This document shows, in pieces, positions 25,745 through 36,477 of a stretch of 38,043 nucleotides of DNA. This stretch comes from Deltaproteobacteria bacterium (GTDB lineage Bacteria > Myxococcota_A > Polyangia > DRWM01 > JAAZOP01): positions 1 through 38,043 of the forward strand of contig JACRCX010000015.1 in assembly GCA_016218815.1 (NCBI GenBank), given 5' to 3'. The translations under genes and the position numbers were made by a program. Numbering within the stretch: position 1 is the stretch's first letter; every line of letters begins with the position of its first letter. The notes below the pieces were generated by a model. It did not search any database, had not been told where the DNA came from, and saw only the letters and a list, made by a program, of their open reading frames with translations.

Positions 25745-28700
25745 TCATACGCCGAGCTGCGGGCCCAGCCGGTCCGCGCACGGGAGCGGACGCAAGCACG
25801 CGATTGCGGTGCCGAAATTCGCGGAGGTGCCGTAAGGCCGGAGATAGGTCCACGTTGCGGATGGGGAAAGTCCGACGACAGGCTCGCCTCGCCAGACGTA
25901 GACGGCTCCCTCCGAACCGCCCGTCTCCGAGTGTCGGGGCGCGCCCACGGCGACGTCGGGCATGCCGTCGGCATCGACGTCGCCGAGCGCGTAGATCACC
26001 TCGCCGAAGTGCGGTGCACCGTAGACCCCGGGCCCGGGCAGCATCACGGTCGGCGCAATTCCCGGGCCAACCGCCCCGCCGGAGAAGACGAACACCGCAC
26101 CGTGGTCGTACGTCGGGTTGTCGAAGAGGATCGCGCCGAGGAGCACGTCCGCGAAGCCGTCGCCGTCCACGTCCGCGAGCGCCGCGCCCGCGCCGAACGC
26201 GGCACGAGCCTGGTCCTCGGGGCAATTCAGCGTGATGCTCGGCGACGACGGCAGTCCGCTCGCGGTGCCGAGGTATACCCACGCGCGCCCCTCGTCGGTG
26301 TTTGGTCCGTCGTACGCCGGGGCGCCGACGACGAGGTCGAGCCAGCCGTCCCCGTTGACGTCGCCGGAGGCGAGCGCCGTTCCGAAGGCCGCGCCGGCCT
26401 GGTTGCCGGGGCAGTCCAGCGACGACATCGGGACTCCGGTGATGCCGCCCGGACCGCCGCGGAACAGGAACACGTTGCCCTCGCCGGTCGCGCCCGAGCC
26501 GTACGAGGGGGCGCCGACCGCCAGGTCGACGTACCCATCGCGATCGACGTCGCCGGCCGCCGCCAACCGGGCACCGAAATCCGACCGGGCCACGTGACCG
26601 GGGCAACCCACGCGGGAAGTCGGAACGACGGGCAGACCGCCGGCCGAGCCGTGATAGAGGTACACGGCCCCCTCCTCGTACTCCGTGTCGTCCTCCCGGT
26701 CCGCACCGATGGCAGCGTCGGCGAAGCCGTCGCCATCGACGTCCCCGACGACCGTCGCCGAGATCCCGAACTCCGAGAGCTCCTGGTTCTCCGGGCTGTC
26801 GATCCGGACGGCGGTCGAGGCCTCGATTCCGGCAGCCGAGCCCGTGAGCACGTACGCGGCGCCCTCGGACGTCGCACCCGAGCTCTGCCCGATGGCGCCG
26901 ACCACGAGATCGTCGAAGCCGTCCGCGTTGACGTCGCCGCATCCGACGGCGTTGCCGAAGCGGCCGCCGAACTCGGGGCTCGGGAGGTCCACGTGTCCCG
27001 CCACGGACGCGGGAAGTCCCGCCGCCGACCCGGGAAGCACGTACACGGCCCCGCTGCCGGTCATCGTGACCGGGTGCATCGGGGCGCCGACGACCAGGTC
27101 CGAGTAGCCGTCGCCGTTCACGTCGCATGCCGCCCGCCCGACGTCGACATACTGGACCCGGGACCAAGCGGAGCACCGCCCGCCCGCATCGCAGCTGCGG
27201 ATGCGCCAGTAGTAACGCCGGCCGACGGGGGCCGCCGCATCAACCTCGAGGTCGGCGCCGGGCCGCCACTCCTCGACGTCGAGGCCGCTCGCGACAGCCT
27301 CCGGGCTGGGGAAGGTGCAGTCGGCGAACCCCGGAGTGCTGCAGGAGTCATCGACCTGGATTTCGACCGACAGCGATCCGCAGGGTCCCGAGTCCGAGTA
27401 CGTCCAGACGAACAAGGGCCGGAGCGTGTCGGCCGAGGCCGGTGTCAGCAGGCTGCCGGTGTAGGCGCCGAACGAGGGGAGGATCGGTCGAGGCGCGGGC
27501 AGCGCCGGGGCGCCGCAATCGGCGGGACAGCCGCAACGACTCTCTCCACCGGCGCAGCATCCGTCGCCGCAAGCGTAGCCGCCCCCCACGTTGTCGGTGG
27601 CGCCGTCGCAGTCGTCGTCGGCTCCGTTGCACGTTTCGCGAGGCGGGGCGCATCCGCCGCCGGAGGGAGCGCCGCACGTCGGGGAGCAAGTCCCCCATCC
27701 GTGGGATCCGCACGAGGTCGTGCACGGCACCCGGCTGCCGGCGCAGCAGGGCGCCGGTTCGTCGCACGCCGTGTCGCAATCGTCGTCCTCGCCGTTGCAG
27801 ACGTCCGGAGGCGGGAGGCACGAGCCGGGTGCGCACACCGGCGAACACGTGATCGTCCCTTGGGTGCCGCAGGCGGTGATGCACGGGTCGACGGCGCCCC
27901 GCCGGCAGGGGAATCCGTCGTCGGGAACCGTATCGCAATCGTCGTCGGCGCCGTTGCAGGCTTCGGCAGGTGCGGCGCAGTCGGCGGGGAGGGGCAGAGA
28001 GCAGGTGGAGGAACAGACCCCGACCCCGTCGGTTCCGCAAACGGGCGAGCAGCGCGTCGAGCGACCCCGCACGCAGGGGAAGTCCTCGTCGACCCGCGTG
28101 TCGCAGTCGTCGTCGCGTCCGTCGCACGTCTCGGAGGGCGGTGAGCAGACCCAACGACAGGCCTCGCAGTGTCCCTCTCCGGTGCTGCCGCAGGCCGTGA
28201 CGCAAGGCTGCGGCGCGTCTCCGTCGCACTGCTCGACGTCGGCACGCACGATGCCGTCTCCGCAGCGGGCCAGCACGCAAGCCGTGGTGCAACCATCGAC
28301 GTCATCGCCGTTGCCGTCGTCGCACTCCTCCACGCCCGGGCGGACCGTCCCGTCGCCGCAGCGATGCCGTTGGCACGTCACGCGGCACTCGTCCGAATCG
28401 TCGGCGTTGCCGTCGTCGCACTGCTCCACCTCCCGCCGCACGACGCCGTCCCCGCACCGGCCGCGACGGCAGTTCGAGCGGCAGGAGTCGGTGTCGTCGG
28501 TGTTGCCGTCGTCGCACTCCTCTGTTTCGCCCTGCTGGATGCCGTCCCCGCAACCGGTGTCAGGGGGGGGATCGGTCGGTCGGCACTCCCCGTCCAGGCA
28601 CTGCGTCCCGGTCGCGCACGTGACGGTCGGCATCCGGCACGCGGAGGCCAGCGTGACCTCGATCCTCACCAACCGTCCGTGCTCGAACCGGGCCCAGACG

Positions 28701-29017
28701 TCGCGCGCGACGACCACGTCGCCGGACTCGTTCAGGCCGCGGACATCGAACGCAATCCAGTCGCCCGGCGGGTCCCCCGCGGGATAGACGGAAGTCAGGG
28801 GCAGCGCGTGGTCCGGGGGACCGAGCACCCATCCCGCGGATGCCTCGCGCAACAGGCCGGACACCGCGGCGATTCGTGCCGTGACCTCGACCCGCGCCAG
28901 CTGCTCGGGCACGGCCATGTCGCTGGACACGGCGAGCACGACGGCGGTCTCCGCGGGGGGACTTCCGCAGCCGGACACCGCCGCGAGAATCGCGCAGGCT
29001 GGAGCGAGGGACCTCAT
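25745..29017 (-). CDS. Giant Cys-rich/FG-GAP lipoprotein, downstream paralogue
   Basis: The 1090-aa protein begins with a lipoprotein signal ending LAAVSGC (Cys 17). A beta-rich domain follows, then four Myxococcus Cys-rich (DUF4215-type) repeats of the form [18 protein letters not shown], then several MopE-like units ([12 protein letters not shown]), a CGDGCC segment, a fibronectin-like stretch ending in [17 protein letters not shown], and FG-GAP propeller blades ([15 protein letters not shown] and others). The blades carry DxDxDG calcium sites, as in integrin alpha. ATG at 29017 overlaps the stop of the upstream paralogue (ATGA). Likely an outer-surface adhesion or sensing protein. Confidence 0.85.
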   Translation of the reverse strand: MRSLAPACAILAAVSGCGSPPAETAVVLAVSSDMAVPEQLARVEVTARIAAVSGLLREASAGWVLGPPDHALPLTSVYPAGDPPGDWIAFDVRGLNESGDVVVARDVWARFEHGRLVRIEVTLASACRMPTVTCATGTQCLDGECRPTDPPPDTGCGDGIQQGETEECDDGNTDDTDSCRSNCRRGRCGDGVVRREVEQCDDGNADDSDECRVTCQRHRCGDGTVRPGVEECDDGNGDDVDGCTTACVLARCGDGIVRADVEQCDGDAPQPCVTACGSTGEGHCEACRWVCSPPSETCDGRDDDCDTRVDEDFPCVRGRSTRCSPVCGTDGVGVCSSTCSLPLPADCAAPAEACNGADDDCDTVPDDGFPCRRGAVDPCITACGTQGTITCSPVCAPGSCLPPPDVCNGEDDDCDTACDEPAPCCAGSRVPCTTSCGSHGWGTCSPTCGAPSGGGCAPPRETCNGADDDCDGATDNVGGGYACGDGCCAGGESRCGCPADCGAPALPAPRPILPSFGAYTGSLLTPASADTLRPLFVWTYSDSGPCGSLSVEIQVDDSCSTPGFADCTFPSPEAVASGLDVEEWRPGADLEVDAAAPVGRRYYWRIRSCDAGGRCSAWSRVQYVDVGRAACDVNGDGYSDLVVGAPMHPVTMTGSGAVYVLPGSAAGLPASVAGHVDLPSPEFGGRFGNAVGCGDVNADGFDDLVVGAIGQSSGATSEGAAYVLTGSAAGIEASTAVRIDSPENQELSEFGISATVVGDVDGDGFADAAIGADREDDTEYEEGAVYLYHGSAGGLPVVPTSRVGCPGHVARSDFGARLAAAGDVDRDGYVDLAVGAPSYGSGATGEGNVFLFRGGPGGITGVPMSSLDCPGNQAGAAFGTALASGDVNGDGWLDLVVGAPAYDGPNTDEGRAWVYLGTASGLPSSPSITLNCPEDQARAAFGAGAALADVDGDGFADVLLGAILFDNPTYDHGAVFVFSGGAVGPGIAPTVMLPGPGVYGAPHFGEVIYALGDVDADGMPDVAVGAPRHSETGGSEGAVYVWRGEPVVGLSPSATWTYLRPYGTSANFGTAIACLRPLPCADRLGPQLGV

Positions 29018-32000
29018 CCCGGCGCCGCCCCCGGATCGTGCGCCGTTCCCCGCCCGAGCGCGCCCACCGCGGGTGCGTTCCGGCAGCCGGAGGTCCGGGA
29101 GGCGACCGACCACCCGAAGTAGCCCTCGGTCACCGGCGTCGGGCTCGACCAGACGGCCGGCGAGCCCGGCATCAGGCCGGCAGGGGATCCGTAGAACGGA
29201 ATGGCCTGCCCCTCGGAGCGGATCGTCACCGTGCGGAAGGGCAATCCGATGCACACGTCGTCGTAGCCGTCGCCCGTGACGTCGCCGAGCCGCGCCACCG
29301 AGTACCCGTACCACGCTCCCGCCTCCGCCGGCCGCGCCGTCAACGTCTGCCACGGGGTCGTGACCACCCCGGAGGCGGAGCCGGTGAAAACGAGCACGCT
29401 CCCCGCAGACGTCGTGCCCACGTTGTCGTGCGGTTGGCCGACAACCAGGTCCGCGAAGCCGTCGCCGTTCACGTCGGCGCAATCCAGCGACGTCCCGAAG
29501 TGCCCCATCACATGGGCCTCCGGGTCGGCCAGCACGGTCGTGGGCGTCGTCGGCAAGCCGTCCGGGCCCGACTCGAAGACGAAAACGCTGCCTTCCTCGA
29601 TGGCGGGAGCATCGTAGGTCGCGGAGCCCGCAGCGAGGTCGGGCCGCCCGTCACCGTTCAGATCGCAGCCGACCAGGGCGGAGCCGAAGCGGGCGGAGGC
29701 ACGATGGCCGGGACAGGAAATCGAGACGACTCCCGGGGCAACACCGGTCGGACTGCCCCGGTAGAGGAAGACCCGTCCCTCCTCCGAGACGACCTCCGGC
29801 TCGTTCGGCGCCGACGTCGCCACGTCGACGTACCCGTCGAGATCCATGTCGCCGACGAAAGCGACCGCGGCGCCGCAGAACGCCACGGGCGTCGTGCCCG
29901 GACAGTCGATTCGTGCGGCCGGGGAGGGACTCAACCCGCCGGCGCCGCCCAGGAACAGGAACGTCTCGCCTTCGCTGACCGATGAAATCCCGTTTCCGGG
30001 GGCCCCGACCAGCAGATCCCCGTAGCCGTCGCCGTTGACGTCGGCGCCGCCGGCCAGCGCACTGCCGAAACGACCGTTCATGTTGCAGCTCGGGTTACCG
30101 ATACTGCGCGACGGCGACGACGCGATTCCCGCGGCGGACCCGAGGTACACCAGCAGCATGCCCTCTCGGGCTCCGGTAATGCAGACGCTCCGTTTCCGGC
30201 TGCCGACCGCGAGGTCCTGGAAGCCGTCGGCGTTCAGATCGCCCGCCATCGCGACCGCCCAGCCGAACTCCCCGTGCTCCTCGGACGGCGGGGCGAGCGT
30301 GGTCTCCGCCGCGGCCGACAGGCCGCCCGTCCCTCCCATGTACACCCGGGCCGCGCCGTAGTCCGCCGGCGGAGCGCCTTCGCCCGGTGCTCCGATCGCC
30401 GCGTCGGCATAGCCGTCCCCGTTCACGTCACCCCAGCCGCGTCCGACGTCCACGTACCCGACCGCCGACCATGGCGAGCAGCGGGCGCTGCCGTCGCAGG
30501 CGCGGACCCGCCAGTAGTACCGCGTGCCCACGGGGACCGTTCGGCCCACCGCAAGGTCCGTCGGTGGACGCCACTCCGTCGCCGCCACCCCGGTCGCGGC
30601 CGCCTCCGGAGTGGCGAACGCGCAGACGGCGAAGCCCGGTGTGGAGCAGGAATCGTCCATCTGGATCTCGTAGGTCGGGGTGTTCCCGCAGCCGTCGCTC
30701 GCCGCGCGCCAGACGAAGCGAGGGCGGAAAACGCCGGAGGCCGTCGGCGCCCAGACGCTGCCGGTGAGCGTCCCGTTCAGCGGAGCGATCGGTCGAGGCG
30801 CGTCGTACGCCGGCGGTCCACAGTCACCCTCGCACCGGCAGGCATCCTCGTCGCCGTTGCAGCAGCCGTCGCCGCAGAACGGCGCTCCCGCAAGCTCGTC
30901 GACGACACCATCGCAGTCGTCGTCGACGCCGTTGCATGCCTCCGCGGGCGCGATGCAGTCCCATCCCGCCGGAACGACACACGTCGGAGCGCAGCGACCC
31001 GTTCCGATCGTGCCGCACGAAGTGGCGCAAGGAACCTCGTGGCCCGCGCAGCAGGCCGCCGGCTCGTCGCACGCGGTGTCGCAGTCGTCGTCCATGCCGT
31101 TGCACGTCTCGGCCGGCGGCACGCACGGCCCCGGTCCGCAGGTCGCGGAACAAGTCGTCGTCCCGGTCGACCCGCAGTCCGTCGTGCAAGCCTCCTCGGC
31201 ACCGCGACAGCACGCGAGACCGTCGTCGCATGTCCCGTCGCAATCGTCATCCGCACCGTTGCAGGTCTCCACGGGCGGCGAGCACGCGTCGGGCACCGAA
31301 CAGTCGGACGTGCAGGTCCTGGTCCCGGCCCGACCGCAGGTCGCGGTGCACGGCAGGACGCTCCCCGCCGCGCAATCGAACGTCTCGTCGTCCTCGCCGT
31401 CGCAATCGTCATCCACGCCGTTGCAGGTTTCGGGGGGGGCCGCGCAGGTCCAGCGGCAGGCCGCGCAGGCGCCCAGGCCGACCGTGCCGCACGACGTCGC
31501 GCAAGGCGCCCCGAACTCGCCGTCGCAATCCTCGACACCGAGCCGGATGATCCCGTCGCCGCAGCGCGCCGTCCGGCACGCCCCCGTGCAGTCGTCGCCG
31601 TCCTCCGCGTTCCCGTCGTCGCATTCCTCGACACCGACCAGGACGACCCCGTCGCCGCAGCGCGCGCTCCGACATTCCGCCGTGCAGCCGTCGCCGCCGT
31701 CCGCGTTCCCGTCGTCGCATTCCTCGTAGTCCGCATGCACGATACCGTCGCCGCATCGCGGCAAGCGGCAGTTCGCCCGGCAATCGTCGCCGTCGTCCAG
31801 GTCGCCGTCGTCGCACTCCTCTCCGACGTCCGGCTGCACGATGCCGTCGCCGCACCGTACTCCGGGCGGACCGTCGGTGGGCACGCAGACTCCGTCGAAA
31901 CACTGCTCCCCGGGCCCACACCGCACGCTCGCCGCGAGGCAGCGCCGGCTCAGGTGCACCGTGACGTCCACCGTCCGGCCGACCGTGAACGGCGCCCACA

Positions 32001-32334
32001 CCCGGTTCTCCACGAGGAAGGACCCGTCCGGAGCGAGTCCCGACACGCGGAACTCCACCCACCAGGTCCCGTCGTTCACGGGTGTCGCCGACCGTCGGAC
32101 CGGAAGCGGTTCCCCTCCGGCCCCCAACGCAACGGTGGTCGAGGACTCCGCATAGTCGGTCGCGCCGCTGCCGCCGACACGAGCGACGACCCGGAGAGCC
32201 GTCAGCTCCGCAGGGACCGAGAGGTCCGACGTCACCGTGACCCGGACGCTCGTCGTCGGTGCGGACGAACAACCCGCGACGCCCTGCAGCAACGCGGCCA
32301 GGAGGACGGCGGCCCGCTCGACCTCGCCGCGCAC
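29014..32334 (-). CDS. Giant Cys-rich/FG-GAP lipoprotein, upstream paralogue
   Basis: GTG at 32334 has GGAAGGAGG upstream. The 1106-aa product has a signal ending LLQGVAGC (Cys 22), a beta domain to about 155, four DUF4215-type repeats (about 160-295), MopE-like and other Cys-rich units to about 535, a fibronectin-like segment ([14 protein letters not shown] to [10 protein letters not shown]) to about 670, then FG-GAP blades with motifs such as [19 protein letters not shown]. The order of domains is the same as in the gene that follows, so they arose by tandem duplication. The first gene of a two-gene unit that is probably translated together. Confidence 0.85.
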   Translation of the reverse strand: MRGEVERAAVLLAALLQGVAGCSSAPTTSVRVTVTSDLSVPAELTALRVVARVGGSGATDYAESSTTVALGAGGEPLPVRRSATPVNDGTWWVEFRVSGLAPDGSFLVENRVWAPFTVGRTVDVTVHLSRRCLAASVRCGPGEQCFDGVCVPTDGPPGVRCGDGIVQPDVGEECDDGDLDDGDDCRANCRLPRCGDGIVHADYEECDDGNADGGDGCTAECRSARCGDGVVLVGVEECDDGNAEDGDDCTGACRTARCGDGIIRLGVEDCDGEFGAPCATSCGTVGLGACAACRWTCAAPPETCNGVDDDCDGEDDETFDCAAGSVLPCTATCGRAGTRTCTSDCSVPDACSPPVETCNGADDDCDGTCDDGLACCRGAEEACTTDCGSTGTTTCSATCGPGPCVPPAETCNGMDDDCDTACDEPAACCAGHEVPCATSCGTIGTGRCAPTCVVPAGWDCIAPAEACNGVDDDCDGVVDELAGAPFCGDGCCNGDEDACRCEGDCGPPAYDAPRPIAPLNGTLTGSVWAPTASGVFRPRFVWRAASDGCGNTPTYEIQMDDSCSTPGFAVCAFATPEAAATGVAATEWRPPTDLAVGRTVPVGTRYYWRVRACDGSARCSPWSAVGYVDVGRGWGDVNGDGYADAAIGAPGEGAPPADYGAARVYMGGTGGLSAAAETTLAPPSEEHGEFGWAVAMAGDLNADGFQDLAVGSRKRSVCITGAREGMLLVYLGSAAGIASSPSRSIGNPSCNMNGRFGSALAGGADVNGDGYGDLLVGAPGNGISSVSEGETFLFLGGAGGLSPSPAARIDCPGTTPVAFCGAAVAFVGDMDLDGYVDVATSAPNEPEVVSEEGRVFLYRGSPTGVAPGVVSISCPGHRASARFGSALVGCDLNGDGRPDLAAGSATYDAPAIEEGSVFVFESGPDGLPTTPTTVLADPEAHVMGHFGTSLDCADVNGDGFADLVVGQPHDNVGTTSAGSVLVFTGSASGVVTTPWQTLTARPAEAGAWYGYSVARLGDVTGDGYDDVCIGLPFRTVTIRSEGQAIPFYGSPAGLMPGSPAVWSSPTPVTEGYFGWSVASRTSGCRNAPAVGALGRGTAHDPGAAPG

Positions 32335-32561
32335 GGCGCCTTCCTCCTTCCCATCGCACCCCACGCCGCCAGCGTCGCGCGGAACGGCGCGGGCGTCAAG
32401 CGGCCGCCGACGTGGATGCGGGCCGGCGTGCGGGGAATCGCCGAGTTGTCGGTCGCCGGTCGGGCGTGCGGGTCGAGCCGTCATTCCGGGGGCGGATTGC
32501 GCGAGGGGTTGTGTTGCGGCATGGTGCGGAGGCGGACCGGATTCGACGCGGGAGGTACGAC

Positions 32562-33755
32562 ATGGCTCGACGCAGCGTCCGGATGGCCGTCCTGGCGGCC
32601 GCGTGGGCGATCGCGCCCGGGTGCGGCGACGACGACGCGGCGGGGGATGACGCCGGGCTGGACGCCGTCGCCGAGACGGAGGCGGAAGGGGACGCGGGGC
32701 CAGACGGGCCCGACGATGCCGCCGGCGGCGACGCGGAAGATGCCGGCGACGGGGCGGATGCGGGCGAGGATGCAGCGCCGGAGGACGCGACGGCGGAGGA
32801 GGGCGGGGAGGAGGGGGACGGCTCGTACGTGCCGACGCCGGAGAGCGTGGATCTCGAGGCGGTGGCGCCGCTGCCGTCGGGCGAGGTCATCCTGTACAAC
32901 GACTGGGCGCCGACGCCGAACGCCGTGTGCGCGCTGCGGCCCGATGGGACGTTCTTGGGCGACGTGGTGCACATCGCCCGGGCCTGGAGTCTCGGCGCGT
33001 CGGCCGACGGCAGCCGGCTGGCGATCGGCGGGGCGCAATGGGACGAGGGGACGCACTGGGGCGTGCCGTCGCTGGGCGACGCGATCCAGTACACGTGGCT
33101 CTACGACGCGTCGACGGAGGAGTTCACGCTGCTGGGCGGCGGCAACGTGAACGACGACTGCCATGCGTTCACGCCGGACGGCGCGGCGGTGCTGGTGTGT
33201 CGGCGCTGGGATTTCCGGCTGGAGGGGACGAGCTACGTCTGGGAGGGATACCGGGCGGCGCGGCTGGACCTCGCGACGGGGGCGGCCGAGCTGCTGGGCG
33301 ATCCGGACGTGCAGGCGTTGTCGCCGGCGATCTCGCCGGCGGACGGGCGGCTGTTCTACACGTTCTACGAGTTCACGGGGTCGCCGCACTACGAGGTGCG
33401 GGCGCGCGACCTGGGGACGGGCGCGGAGGAGTTGATCCGCGACCGGGCGCGGAGCTGGTCGTTCTCGCGGGACGGGGCGCGTGGGGTCTTCCAGGACCTC
33501 GCCGACGGGAGCCGGCTGCACGTGATGGGGGTGGACGGGGCGGGCGAGGTGACGGTGACGGCGACGGCGGGGCAGGGCGGGTCGTTCTCGCCGGACGGGA
33601 CGCGCGTGGTGTTTCTCTACCCGGAGACGACGGTGTGCTCGCACATCGAAATCGTGCACGCCGACGGGTCGGACGCCGCCGCGCCGCTGCGCATCCGCGA
33701 CTGCGGGGACGCGGACGAATCGATCACGCGGGCGGTGTGGATCGCGCGGCCGTAG
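32562..33755 (+). CDS. Beta-propeller-like lipoprotein
   Basis: ATG at 32562 follows GGGAGGT. The signal ([12 protein letters not shown]) ends in a lipobox Cys, followed by an Asp/Glu/Ala-rich spacer to about residue 90. The remainder has repeated strands with [21 protein letters not shown] and [11 protein letters not shown], the D-G turn pattern of WD40-like/TolB-like propellers. No enzyme motif. The next gene (Cys-Thr repeat protein) begins 27 bp later on the same strand, so it is likely in one operon with it and the radical SAM gene. Confidence 0.75.
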   Translation: MARRSVRMAVLAAAWAIAPGCGDDDAAGDDAGLDAVAETEAEGDAGPDGPDDAAGGDAEDAGDGADAGEDAAPEDATAEEGGEEGDGSYVPTPESVDLEAVAPLPSGEVILYNDWAPTPNAVCALRPDGTFLGDVVHIARAWSLGASADGSRLAIGGAQWDEGTHWGVPSLGDAIQYTWLYDASTEEFTLLGGGNVNDDCHAFTPDGAAVLVCRRWDFRLEGTSYVWEGYRAARLDLATGAAELLGDPDVQALSPAISPADGRLFYTFYEFTGSPHYEVRARDLGTGAEELIRDRARSWSFSRDGARGVFQDLADGSRLHVMGVDGAGEVTVTATAGQGGSFSPDGTRVVFLYPETTVCSHIEIVHADGSDAAAPLRIRDCGDADESITRAVWIARP

Positions 33756-33782
33756 GGCCAGCGCGGGATTCGGGAGTCGGCC

Positions 33783-35027
33783 ATGGCGGGTGACGGAAAG
33801 CGGGAGAAGGCGCGTGCCCGGGGCGCGTCGGCGGTGGAGCCGCGGGAGCTGCTGGCGATCGTCGATGCGGAGCGCGAGCTGAGTCGGCGAGCATGGCTCG
33901 GCGCGGTGGGGCGCGTGTTCCTGGCGGGGGCGGCGTACGAGGTGGCCAGCCTGGGGTTGGTGGGTTGCGGGGCGTACCGGGACGCGTTCCGCGCGGAGCA
34001 GGGCCGAGCCTGGGAATTCGCGCGGCTGGGCGACGTCGGCCGCGCGGAGTGGGCGGATCTGCGGCTTGGGGTGACGACTGTCGAGCAGCTTGCCGGTCTG
34101 CGGTTCGAGGGCGAGGTCTTCGCGGAGCCGGAGCTGGGGCGGATCGAGCTGGTCCCGGCGGTGCGGGCGGGTGCCCCGGACGTGCCGCAGCGGATCGCAC
34201 TGGTGTTCCGCGACGTCGACGAGGCGGGCGCGAGTCTGGACGACGACGCGGTCCTGGCGCGGGTCGAGCTGGACTTCGGGCAGGGCCCGGCCGTGCGCGA
34301 GGCGGCGCGGGCGGCGTTCGGTCCGGGGGAGGAGCTGTTCTACGGCACCCAGGGGTACGCGGTGCGCGAGGTGCTGCTCTACCGCGATCGGCAGCTCCTG
34401 TGCACGGTGGACGATCCCGGGCGCGCGGAGCTGGTCGCCGTGCTGTTCGAGCCTTCGCTGCTGTATCCGCTGGTGGACGAGATGAGACTGTGCACGATCC
34501 AGTGCACGTGGTGCACCGAGGCGTGCACCGGCTGTACGGAGCAGTGCACGCTGCCGTGCACGGCGCAGTGCACCGGCTGTACGGCGGGCTGCACGTCCGG
34601 CTGCACGTCGAACTGCACGATGTGCACCTCGTGCACGTCCGGTTGCACGGCCGGGTGCACGTTCGGCTGCACCGGCACCTGCACCTCGTGCACGGGCTCG
34701 TGCACCATGGGCTGCACCTCGTGCACGTCCTGCACGTCCATGACATCCTGCTACTCCGACACGAGCTGCAGCTACTGCACCGGCTGCACGAGCTGCACCT
34801 CCGGCTGCACGTTCGGCTGCACCGGGTTCTGCACCTCGTGCACCGGCGCGTGCACCAGCGGGTGCACGACGTGCACGTGGGGCTGCACGGGCTGCACGGA
34901 CTGCACGAGCTGCACCGGGGGGTGCGAGGTGTGCACATCGTGCACGGCGCCCTGCACCACCTGCACGTCGTGCACGTCGTGCACGTCCGGCTGCACACAA
35001 CGCACGGGAGGCTTCGATGGGCGCTGA
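33783..35027 (+). CDS. Cys-Thr repeat protein, candidate RiPP-type substrate
   Basis: The 414-aa protein has two parts. Residues 1-236 are ordinary: SRRAWLG at 34-40 resembles a twin-arginine motif, and LVGC at 59-62 a lipobox, but the stretch between holds R44 and E53, so export is uncertain. A small globular region follows (LRLGVTTVEQLAGLRFEG onward; BamE-like at best). Residues 237-414 contain 47 cysteines, 44 of them followed by Thr, in CTx and CTxx units: CTIQCTWCTEACTGCTEQ and so on, with many Gly and Ser and few charges, ending QRTGGFDGR. The gene overlaps the radical SAM/SPASM gene by 11 bp. I infer it is that enzyme's substrate. Other options are a metal-binding or disulfide-rich surface protein. 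Confidence 0.85.
   Translation: MAGDGKREKARARGASAVEPRELLAIVDAERELSRRAWLGAVGRVFLAGAAYEVASLGLVGCGAYRDAFRAEQGRAWEFARLGDVGRAEWADLRLGVTTVEQLAGLRFEGEVFAEPELGRIELVPAVRAGAPDVPQRIALVFRDVDEAGASLDDDAVLARVELDFGQGPAVREAARAAFGPGEELFYGTQGYAVREVLLYRDRQLLCTVDDPGRAELVAVLFEPSLLYPLVDEMRLCTIQCTWCTEACTGCTEQCTLPCTAQCTGCTAGCTSGCTSNCTMCTSCTSGCTAGCTFGCTGTCTSCTGSCTMGCTSCTSCTSMTSCYSDTSCSYCTGCTSCTSGCTFGCTGFCTSCTGACTSGCTTCTWGCTGCTDCTSCTGGCEVCTSCTAPCTTCTSCTSCTSGCTQRTGGFDGR
34491..34997 (+). repeat. Cys-Thr codon repeat array
   Basis: This is a run of about 507 bp built from TGCACN codon pairs at 9- or 12-base steps, giving very frequent GTGCAC palindromes. Cys is always TGC. Units of three and four residues are mixed (about 21 and 23), with two longer units in the middle (CTSMTS, CYSDTS). 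The regular steps create shadow frames on both strands. Confidence 0.9.
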
Positions 35028-36450
35028 CCGGACGGCCGGGGGTGTCGCCGTGCGATGGAAAGCCTCGCCCGATCGCATCGCCCTGCGGCGCGGCGACCAG
35101 GCCCTGCTCCTGGACGGCGCGGCGCTCCGTCCGCTCCACGTGCGTCGTGGCGCCGAGCTGGTGCTGCGCGTTGCCGCGCTCGAGGAAGACCCCGGGGCGC
35201 ACCCGGCGCTGGCGGAGATGCTGTTGGAGCACGGCATCCTGCGCCGGCCGGACGGGGCGCCGCCGCGGCCGGCGCCGCGGCTGCCCCGGGGGAGTCCTTT
35301 TCCCGCGCCACGGATGTCGCTGTACCTGCTGGTCACGCACGCCTGCAACCTCGCCTGCGTCTACTGCTTCAACGGGGAGCGGACGTACGAGCGGGACCGT
35401 CCGCCGCGCATGGAGCGCGGGACGGCGGAGGCGGCGGTGCGTTGGGCGATGGCGCGGCTGGCCCGCGGGGGCGAGCTGGAGCTGGTGTTCTTCGGGGGCG
35501 AGCCGCTGCTGCGCTGGCCGCTCGTGCGCTGGGTCGTCGAGCGCGGCGAGGCGGAATGGCGCGCGCTGCGGCCCGACGTACGGCTGCGGTACCATGTGAC
35601 GTCCAACCTCACGCGGCTGCCCCGCGACCTGCCGGATGTGGCGCGCGCCGTCGGGATGACGTTCCTCTGCGACGTCGACGGCCCTCGCGCGGTGCAGGAC
35701 GAGCTGCGGCCGCGTCGTTCGGGCCGGTCGAGCCACGCGGCGACCGTGCGGGCGATCGGCGAGCTGCGCCGCGCCGGTCTTCGTGTGGCGCTCCGTGCGA
35801 CGATCACGAGCCGGAACGCCGGCGACCTGCCGGCCGTCGTCGAGCATCACGCGGCGCTCGGCGGCGCCTCCAGCGCGCTGGTGCCGCTCAACCCCGTGTC
35901 CTCCGACCGCGTCGCCGTGCGAAGCTCGCTCCTGGCGCCGGCCGATGAGCTGGCGCGGGGGCTGGGGGCGGCGTTCGACGCGGGGCGGTTCCGGCCCGAG
36001 GAACTGCACCCATTCAGCGAGGCGGTCGGCCGCGTGCGCCGGCGCGAGCCGCGCCGCATCGCCTGCGGTGCGCCGTTCGGTTGCACGCCCACGGTGGATG
36101 CGCGGGGGGATGTCTACCCGTGCATTTACTTCGTGGGCATTCCGGAGCTGCGCATGGACAACGTCCATGCGCCGGAGCCGGAGCGCGCGGCGCAGGTGCT
36201 GGATCGGGTGCTGCACCAGGTCGACGTGGACGCCGACGAACGCTGCCGTTCCTGCCCGCTGCGCTACGTGTGCGCGGGCGGGTGCCCCGCGATGCTGGTG
36301 TTGACCAGCGACCGGCCGGCGCTGGACGGGATGCGCGAGTACGCGCGGAGTGCGAGCTGTGCCGTCGCGCGGACGGTGACCGAGCGGCTATTGTGGCTGG
36401 AGGCGGAGGGCCGCTCGCCGGCACGCCGATCGGACCGGAGCGCCGGGTAG
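35017..36450 (+). CDS. Radical SAM/SPASM peptide maturase
   Basis: The 477-aa protein has the radical SAM cluster motif CNLACVYC (Cys 110, 114, 117), which binds the [4Fe-4S] used to split S-adenosylmethionine. FFGGEPLLRWP matches the GGE motif. A C-terminal SPASM region has CGAPFGC (350-356), YPCIYF and CRSCPLRYVCAGGC for further clusters. Residues about 9-80 (RWKASPDRIALRRGDQALLL) may be a PqqD/RRE-like domain that holds precursor peptides. Relatives modify peptides, for example forming thioether links from Cys (sactipeptides, ranthipeptides, SCIFF). ATG at 35017 has GGGAGG upstream and lies inside the end of the Cys-Thr repeat gene, so the two are coupled. Confidence 0.9.
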   Translation: MGADRTAGGVAVRWKASPDRIALRRGDQALLLDGAALRPLHVRRGAELVLRVAALEEDPGAHPALAEMLLEHGILRRPDGAPPRPAPRLPRGSPFPAPRMSLYLLVTHACNLACVYCFNGERTYERDRPPRMERGTAEAAVRWAMARLARGGELELVFFGGEPLLRWPLVRWVVERGEAEWRALRPDVRLRYHVTSNLTRLPRDLPDVARAVGMTFLCDVDGPRAVQDELRPRRSGRSSHAATVRAIGELRRAGLRVALRATITSRNAGDLPAVVEHHAALGGASSALVPLNPVSSDRVAVRSSLLAPADELARGLGAAFDAGRFRPEELHPFSEAVGRVRRREPRRIACGAPFGCTPTVDARGDVYPCIYFVGIPELRMDNVHAPEPERAAQVLDRVLHQVDVDADERCRSCPLRYVCAGGCPAMLVLTSDRPALDGMREYARSASCAVARTVTERLLWLEAEGRSPARRSDRSAG

Positions 36451-36477
36451 CCGGGCACGGCGGCCCGCCGCAGCGAC

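Noticed and set aside
34379..34741. Repetitive VHxVQ protein on the minus strand, and similar VH-rich + frames
   Set aside because: These are shadows of the TGCACN repeat; the CT frame has the ribosome site, the ordinary N-terminal domain and the link to the radical SAM gene.
36451..36477. Terminator between the radical SAM and VWA genes
   Set aside because: CGGGC and GCCCG could pair over five bases, but there is no T-tract and the stem is too short to claim.
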